Positions 57,566 through 64,000 of a DNA stretch of 64,000 bases are shown piece after piece; within the stretch, counting starts at the first letter, position 1; the number at the start of each line of letters is the position of its first letter. The position numbers and the translations under genes were made by a program. The DNA is from Casuarina equisetifolia (lineage: Eukaryota > Streptophyta > Magnoliopsida > Fagales > Casuarinaceae). A model generated the notes under the pieces. That model did not search any database. It was not told the origin of the DNA and worked only from the letters and a program-made list of their open reading frames with translations. The stretch is taken from the NCBI GenBank assembly GCA_028551475.1, contig CM052361.1, positions 3,417,501 through 3,481,500 on the forward strand, read 5' to 3'.

Positions 57566-59635
57566 ATGGCGTCGTTCACGGTGCCGTGCCCCAAGACCCT
57601 CTCGCTCCCCCGGCTTGGATCGGTGGTGAGGGATTCAGATCGTCGCGGGCCCGCCCAAAAGCCGCTTGTGGGGTTTGGTTCTTCCCCTCCTGACCTGGTA
57701 TGTTTGTGTTCATTGGATTGGATCTTTGCCTATCTGGGTTTGGCACATTTGTGGTCCTGAAGTGTGTTTCTAGTACAAGACCGCTTTTGCTGTTGCCGAG
57801 CGTGTAATTGGTTGATCTTTTCGATTTTCATTAGTACTATTAAGACTTGTACTTGGGAACAGTAACTACATGGCATTTTTTGAACCGTGTTTGTTTCGGG
57901 CTGTGGGCAATGCCGTTTGCCAACTCGCAACCAGGATTTGACTGCTAAATTTGGTAATTGTAGAAGCAAATCTTCTTATGCTCTCTGCTTTCGAGTAATC
58001 ACATAATAGTGGTTTATACTTCTTAAGTTTATGTTCGACCTACTACTTATTTGACAGGAAGGAGTATTGGATAATCTGTGATTAGTGATAGTTGATGATT
58101 ATGTAAATCAAAAGGCAGGTTGTGTTGCACAGACCAACGGGGTAATCCTTATCAGGGAAACCCAGTTTTATGTGAGATAAGAAAGTATTAAGGTCTCGGA
58201 GTTTTAAATTGTTTTCTAATGCTGTAGTTGCAGAGGATGTAGATTAACTTTTTTTTGGTACATACGGCAGCAGACTATTAGTTAATTCTTGGAGCTAATT
58301 TTATACTGTTCCGTTGCATAATCGTATTCTACAGAAGCAATCCAGGGTCTGGAAGGTATCTGCGCAGCTAAATCAGGTAAGATTGTTCTCAATAAGTGAA
58401 AATGCTGAAATTAAACGAGATTCACATAATGGGCAACTACTAAAGGTAGTTTGATGCCAGGTTACGGCAGAGAAGCCTTCAAATTCGTCACCTGTACTTT
58501 CCACAAAGCCTGGAATTCCATCACCAGGAGGGAAGTCTGAGCTCGGACTTCCTGTGCAAAACAGTATTCCAGATGAACCAGCAATCTCAGGAATCATATC
58601 CCAAGTGTCAGACCTTATCAAGTAAGTCACAGCAACTTTGATCAATGTACTTGGTTGTATTATTCACTGTTTAATACATATTGGACACACAATACTTCTT
58701 GTTTGAAGACTAGTATAATTTCCATGAGCAGGCTTGTGGATTCGAGAGATATTTCAGAGCTGCAATTGAAGCAAATGGACTGTGAGATTGTAATAAGAAA
58801 ACAGCAAGCTTTGCCCCCGGCAGCACCTGTTGCCAGTGTGCCACCGCCTCCCACCCATATGATGCTTCCACCTCCACCAGTTGCTGCTGCTCCTGCAAGT
58901 CGTCCTCCTTCAGCACCAGCACCTGCCCCTGCAAAGCCAAGCACTTCGTCTCATCCACCACTGAAGTGCCCCATGGCTGGAACCTTCTATCGCTGTCCTG
59001 GACCTGGAGAACCACCATTTGTCAAGGTAAGTTTCCGTAAGCCTAGCCTTTGAGGACTGATCTCCCAATGATACGACCCATAATGTACCCCAAGGATATT
59101 CCATCATTTTTTACACAAGAAACAACTCCGCACTTGAATTAACGTCTTACCATTTTTCCAGGTAGGAGATAAAGTTCAGAAAGGTCAGGTCGTCTGCATC
59201 GTTGAGGCCATGAAACTTATGAATGAAATTGAGGTATGCATTCCCTCCGTTATCATTCATACCCGAGTGTCCATTCTCTATCATACTTTTGTTTAAATTA
59301 CAGAACGTTGCCTTGAAAGGGACTTAATATTTCAACATGACCATTATTGTGCTACTGAAGAAAACCTTTTATTTGGCCTTTTATCCCCGTTGAGATTGGA
59401 GATCATGTTGCCCCTCTGTAATCACTAACATCCACTTTTGATCAGGCTGATCAGTCGGGAACTATAACAGAGGTCCTTGTAGAAGATGGGAAGCCAGTTA
59501 GTCTAGACACGGTGAACACTATATCTCTCCTTCTCTCTCTCTCTCTCTCTCTCTTAATTCATTTCCCTCTCGTTGTTCATTTATCTGAATTTCCTGTCTT
59601 TGACCTCGCAGCCTCTTTTTGTCATTGTACCGTGA
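57566..59635 (+). CDS. BCCP: Biotin carboxyl carrier protein of plastid acetyl-CoA carboxylase
   Basis: Seven exons join in frame to 263 residues: 57566-57697, 58335-58376, 58461-58621, 58732-59026, 59162-59233, 59446-59511 and 59612-59635, with GT-AG introns. The N-terminus ([20 protein letters not shown]) is Ser/Pro/Arg-rich, as in chloroplast transit peptides. A Pro/Ala-rich linker (about residues 150-190) separates the conserved [20 protein letters not shown] region from the biotinyl domain. That domain starts at [20 protein letters not shown], and the biotin lysine is in [19 protein letters not shown]. The tail PLFVIVP is encoded by a tiny last exon. The protein carries CO2 on biotin between the carboxylase and carboxyltransferase parts of heteromeric ACCase, the first step of fatty acid synthesis in plastids. 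Length fits plant BCCPs. A CT microsatellite follows the exon 6 donor. Confidence 0.95.
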
Positions 59636-60812
59636 GTTACTCGCAAGGGCCTCCTACGAAATTGGTGTTAGCCACTCTGTGGAATATTATTTAAGTTTTC
59701 AGAATCTAGTAATGTCGTTATTATTCTGTAACTTTAGTTTAATAATGGTGACATTTTACCAAGCATCTTCTTTTTTTTGACACTATAATTACTGTTGGTG
59801 ATTTACGAAAGGCATAAAGCTCAGTGTAAGACATGGGTGCCAGTTTTAGACAACTATGGGAAGTTTGTTATAGAGTTTTCTATCACTTTTATATTTTCTT
59901 GTCTCTACAACCTCGGATAGTTTGTCCAATGTTGTCGTCGAGCTTCATATAATATCTGCCATGGTTAACACACTTGGCTTGCCACCAGAGGAAATTTGGA
60001 TTGGAAAAATAATAATGATTTGGGTCACGGTCGATGATGGAAACAACCCACTAATTATACCAACATTTGTCTGGTTCGTAGACTGGCGTCTAGAGGTACT
60101 GTGTCCATGGCTTGCACGGTCCGCAACACTGTTGTGGATAACGTACTGTGCGGCCGATTAAACATGAATAAACAAACAAAAAGGACGCATTAATCATTTG
60201 ATTTGGCGATCATCTCCACACGTAATCCTTTTTGATTTGCCAGAATATCTCTCCAATTCGAGCAAGTTAAGATTGAGCGACAAAATTAAGCCCATCTCTG
60301 CCTCTTTGTCCTTCTGTACCCTCCCAACCAAATCAAATCAATGTACAACTAGGACAGGTAAAGATACACTTTTCTGCATGGTTTAATGAAGACATTTTCC
60401 AAGTTGTGGCCAGAGTGGTTCATTTAACGTCAAGCCCTCGAATGGCTCTTACCAAGATTGATCCGTCTGTTTTGGGGGGAGTCACTTTAAAATGAGTTAA
60501 AATTAAAAGATTCTATGATCTACAAAACTAAAAGAAATGGGGGAATTGCATGACACCTTGGAGTAGATCATTCTAAAGAAAGTGAATTTCATTAGCAAAG
60601 AATGCTGTAATTACGATGCCAAGCAAATTACAAAATGAAAACAGCTAGAGAAGGCTCCCCTCAATTAGCGCTGGTAGCATTCCAGGCCATTGAATTTCCT
60701 TTCTTTCCGCTGTTTCTAGATCTCTATTCCTTTCCTTTCCTATCCTATTCCTATTCCTATTCCTTTTCTACTTACTGTACAAGTTAGCCTACCTGTCATA
60801 TACTTACAGCTA
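59636..60812. other. Convergent spacer between BCCP and SCC2
   Basis: Holds the 3' flanks of both convergent genes. The 79-codon frame at 59922-60161 has no supported features. Confidence 0.5.
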
Positions 60813-63800
60813 TCATCGTTGCCTACTTCCTCTATTGTTGTTACCCTTCCTGCCACCATTTAGCCTGCGAACACCACCAGACCAGTCATCGACATCATTG
60901 TCATCCTCATCATCCTCACCACCCATATAACCAGATTTCCGCCCTTTTCTCGGGGTAGCGCGCTTCCTCTTGGTATTTGCCGAATAAATTGAGTAATCAA
61001 CAGTATCTTCCTTCAAAGAACTCTTGAATTCCTGAGCAGTAACAAAGCCAGTAACAGGTAATGTTAAAAGAATATTGCAGCCAATTCACCATCTCTTAGC
61101 AAGCAGAATTATTCCAACGAAAAAGACTACGGAAGACAGTAAAATGTGTCCTCAAATCATGGGGCCACTACCTGATATCTTTGTATCAATTCATCGTAAG
61201 TGGTAGGCATACTGTTCGATATTCCGCTGATGCTGAAGGGAATATTTTGCCTGGAGAGAACCTCTCCTGATTTTACAGGTTCATTTGGGGAGAAAGCCTG
61301 GTTTCGAAGCACAAAATGTTGCATCAAAACAATGTTCTAACATACATATTGCTATCAAATAATGGCAAAGAACCAACTTTATAGCATTTACCTGGCACCG
61401 AGAATCATTCAAGCTATAGATGATTTTTAGGTGCCTCTTTACTTTCAGAAGAAGCTGCAATGCAATAGCTGCCAGACAGTCTGCCTGCAAAATCACGCAG
61501 GATTCAAAAGAAACTGAATCAATGTGTATCCAGCCACAACAACATAAAATGAGTCAGATTATGTATAGCTTATTCATGTCATGGTGTACTTATATGAGAA
61601 AATTCTTTGTTTCTTGTAAAGAAACACATTCAGAAAAATTCTCATGCCGACATTTTATGCTCAGCAGAATCAACTCTCTTTCTAGATGATGCATTGAAGT
61701 TTTAATGCTACCTGGACTTTCTTCATATCATCTTCAGAAAGACAGCAAGGAACACCCGGGCTCATACCATGTGCCTTTGCCCCCACAGAGGCACTAGTAT
61801 GATTCGAGAGCATCTGATCAGCTTCATCTTGTCGAAAACTCTCATTCAAATCCATCGATAGCATATTGTTGAAGATAGGTTGACTAGCTGGTTCATGGTG
61901 AACTATCCCATTCATATCCATGTAACCAAACTCAGTGAAATTAAGCTGCACTGGTGCCACTGGTTGTCCTTGCTCATAAGATACCTTCTCTATATATCTT
62001 TGTGACAAATGCATACTTAGGGCTTTCATTTTTGCCTCAAGCGCCCCAGCCCTAACTTGTATAACTCGATTTATAGCATAGATCAAATATAGTGGCTCAT
62101 CAGGTACTGTAAACGGCAGCAAAGCAAGTATTTCAGCACAGTACCTGCCAATAGATACCAGCTATTATTTCACTTTAAACAACTTCCAAACCAAAACGAT
62201 ATGAATGGCACCAACAACAGAAACTCACATCAGGAAAGGCACTACAGAATCACTCCAGGTTGGGCTATCAAACTTCCGCACAATTGAGGACATGAACTTG
62301 TTCCTTGAAACCCGGTTTCCACGGATGAGCTTGTAGATTCTAGAAACTCCAAGCCTTGCTTGAGCCAAAGAGCCACCGTCAGATTTCCCTTTCACATTTC
62401 CAGAAACCTTGGATTGGGCCTTCTGGTTCACATTTTCATGAATTCCACCAATGGATTGCATAAAGATGAATGATTTTTGGAGGCCATCCCCCAAACGGCT
62501 TTCAAAGAATGCAGGATACCTGAAAAGGCACTAAACTTAGCCCAGATAGAGGAATTGACAGGAAAGAGAACTTTCAAAAACAAAAAGAAAAATTATAGGA
62601 GATTACTTCTCATTCATATTCATCAGCAAATGATGAGCCAGCTTTGAATTCACCTCCTGTGGATCTGTTTCAAGAGCGATAAGGTATGGGACACATGTAA
62701 TGGGATGGACAAGACCTTGGCGCAGCACAACTTCAACAATCTATTTTGCCTCAGAGCAGCCAAAAGGAGAAAACAGAAAATCAGCCAGCGATAGCAGAAC
62801 ATATTTAAGAATCATGACTCGAATTGAAACATTTCATTATAGCATTTCTAAATTCTCCATCCCTCCATTCCAAAAGGCATCAACTCCAAGTGACGTAATT
62901 ATTTGTTAAAATAACTAATAGGCTACGTTACATCCTTCACTTAATATAGAAATGGCACCAGTTTTATAGAGAATTTTGTTTACTTCTATCTTTTTTGAGG
63001 AAGATAACCTCTTTTAAGTAAATATAAATCCAAATAATTTTACTTCATCAAAGTGGACATCTATTTTGGTCTGCCCAGGAAAGGGATCTAGAAATTTTAA
63101 ATTCGAACGGAGGGGGGGGGGGGCGTAGTTTTCAGAGCTAGGATAGCTCCAAAACCACAATGCTTTTCAAGCCGTCCAGATAAAAGTCAGGCTAGAAAAG
63201 TTGTTGTAACAATCAGACCATAGGCTTTAAGGTGCCTCTTTAAGGCTGTCGTCAAAAACCTAACTAAGGAAACTAGAAAAAAAAAATTAATAATCATAAC
63301 TTTAAAACATAAGATCCTTGATAGATTTATGTTATTATAGCTCATGAATATAAGTTTTATACGCCTAAATTTTCTTCCTTATCTGTCCCATTGACACCTG
63401 CTGTAAGCCATTGAGTCTCCAGAACACTATTACAAAGTTGTTAGTCAAAATAAAAAGTATAGAAAGAAAAAATAGAGATGCCAGGATCTCACCTTCAGAG
63501 CTGACTGGCGAACTTGTTCACTGAGGTCCAAGCATCTTCCTAAAACATGATCCCAGTACAGCTGAACTATACCCCCACATATGTTGGTATCTCCTGCACC
63601 CGCAGCAACAGGCACACTCTGGCCGCCTTCTACAGTATAATGAATTACATTGTCACTCGCCTTGTCTGTTCCCATTTGACTTTCCGCATCAAGAAGATAT
63701 TCATACATGTTTTGCAATGCTTGCATCTGGTTGACAGAATGACTTAGCAACGAATTGAAAACCAAAGCAAAAGTTAAAAATTATCATTTTTACCTTCATA

Positions 63801-64000
63801 CGAACATCACAAGCAGAAGATAATGTTGCCTCCAATATTTTCCCAATATCCTTTTCCAACATATACTCAGGCCAACCAATTAGAACAAAGCCCAACGCCT
63901 ACAAAAAGTTATAAGGCAATGTAAGAAGACTTCAAATTAAACAGGGTGTTGAAACAGCAAGAACAGCTGAGAAGGCATACCTGTAACGATCTAACCTTCA
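60813..64000 (-). CDS. SCC2: Sister chromatid cohesion protein SCC2 (NIPBL), C-terminal part
   Basis: The 5' end lies beyond the window. Visible exons on the minus strand are <64000-63981, 63898-63794, 63726-63493, 62740-62607, 62519-62229, 62144-61712, 61484-61392, 61297-61172 and 61031-60813. All junctions are GT-AG and the frame is open throughout. Recognisable stretches include [60 protein letters not shown] and [20 protein letters not shown] followed by [17 protein letters not shown]. These match the C-terminal HEAT-repeat part of plant SCC2, the loader that, with SCC4, places cohesin on chromosomes. The tail is low complexity, with a basic patch ([15 protein letters not shown]) followed by an acidic one ([14 protein letters not shown]) and a Gly/Asn/Arg-rich end. 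The 750-bp intron at 62741-63492 holds a run of G. Confidence 0.9.
63111..63123. repeat. Poly-G run in SCC2 intron
   Basis: A run of about 12-13 G interrupts an otherwise AT-rich intron. Such tracts are prone to sequencing and replication slippage. Confidence 0.7.

Overview
This window is plant nuclear DNA, from a flowering plant. The genes are split by short GT-AG introns, the spacers are AT-rich, copia-type retrotransposon debris is common, and the products belong to plant families: IQD, NPF, PLAC8/PCR, plastid BCCP and a TMM/PII-2-like LRR protein. I cannot name the species. No rRNA, tRNA, CRISPR or bacterial-type features were found. All gene models are read by eye from splice signals, frame continuity and remembered family motifs, without any search.

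Layout. 1-3.4 kb is a tandem duplication whose core is an 8-bp minisatellite (GCATACAC-like). 5.3-7.2 kb (-) is a five-exon IQD calmodulin-binding protein. 7.9-9.4 kb (+) is the C-terminal part of a TPX2 microtubule protein, and 10.0-10.5 kb (-) is an unknown membrane protein with a GC-rich minisatellite upstream. 11.3-13.5 kb holds retroelement debris, including a solo LTR with a perfect target-site duplication. 13.7-24 kb is a segmental duplication carrying two NRT1/PTR (NPF) transporter copies: the first is a pseudogene, and the second is open over four exons but has a non-canonical first splice donor. 26.2-27.6 kb (+) is a single-exon LRR protein, with the remnant of a second copy near 28.5 kb.

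29.1-35.8 kb holds two housekeeping genes in divergent orientation: 40S ribosomal protein S19 (-) and the mitochondrial-processing peptidase beta subunit (+). They share a 442-bp intergenic promoter with telo-box and GGCCCA/TGGGCY (site II) motifs. A nitrilase gene fragment lies antisense inside the first S19 intron. 37.3-53.1 kb is a tandem triplication of a PLAC8/PLANT CADMIUM RESISTANCE-like gene. A 5.5-kb, now dead, Ty1-copia element (-) sits exactly at the junction between units 1 and 2, and the other unit borders preserve its empty site.

53.7-54.2 kb (+) is a small plant-specific gene of unknown function. 57.6-59.6 kb (+) is the plastid biotin carboxyl carrier protein of acetyl-CoA carboxylase, for fatty acid synthesis. 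60.8-64.0 kb (-) is the C-terminal part of the cohesin loader SCC2, running off the window.

The genes do not form a single pathway. The theme of the window is gene birth and decay by local duplication (NPF, PCR, LRR, the TPX2 3' end) with retroelements inserted among the copies. I saw no clearly new biological system. The items most worth checking are the NPF splice donor, the empty-site-documented copia insertion, the alternating purine-pyrimidine minisatellite, the TPX2 fragment between inverted gene ends, and the nitrilase fragment inside the S19 intron.
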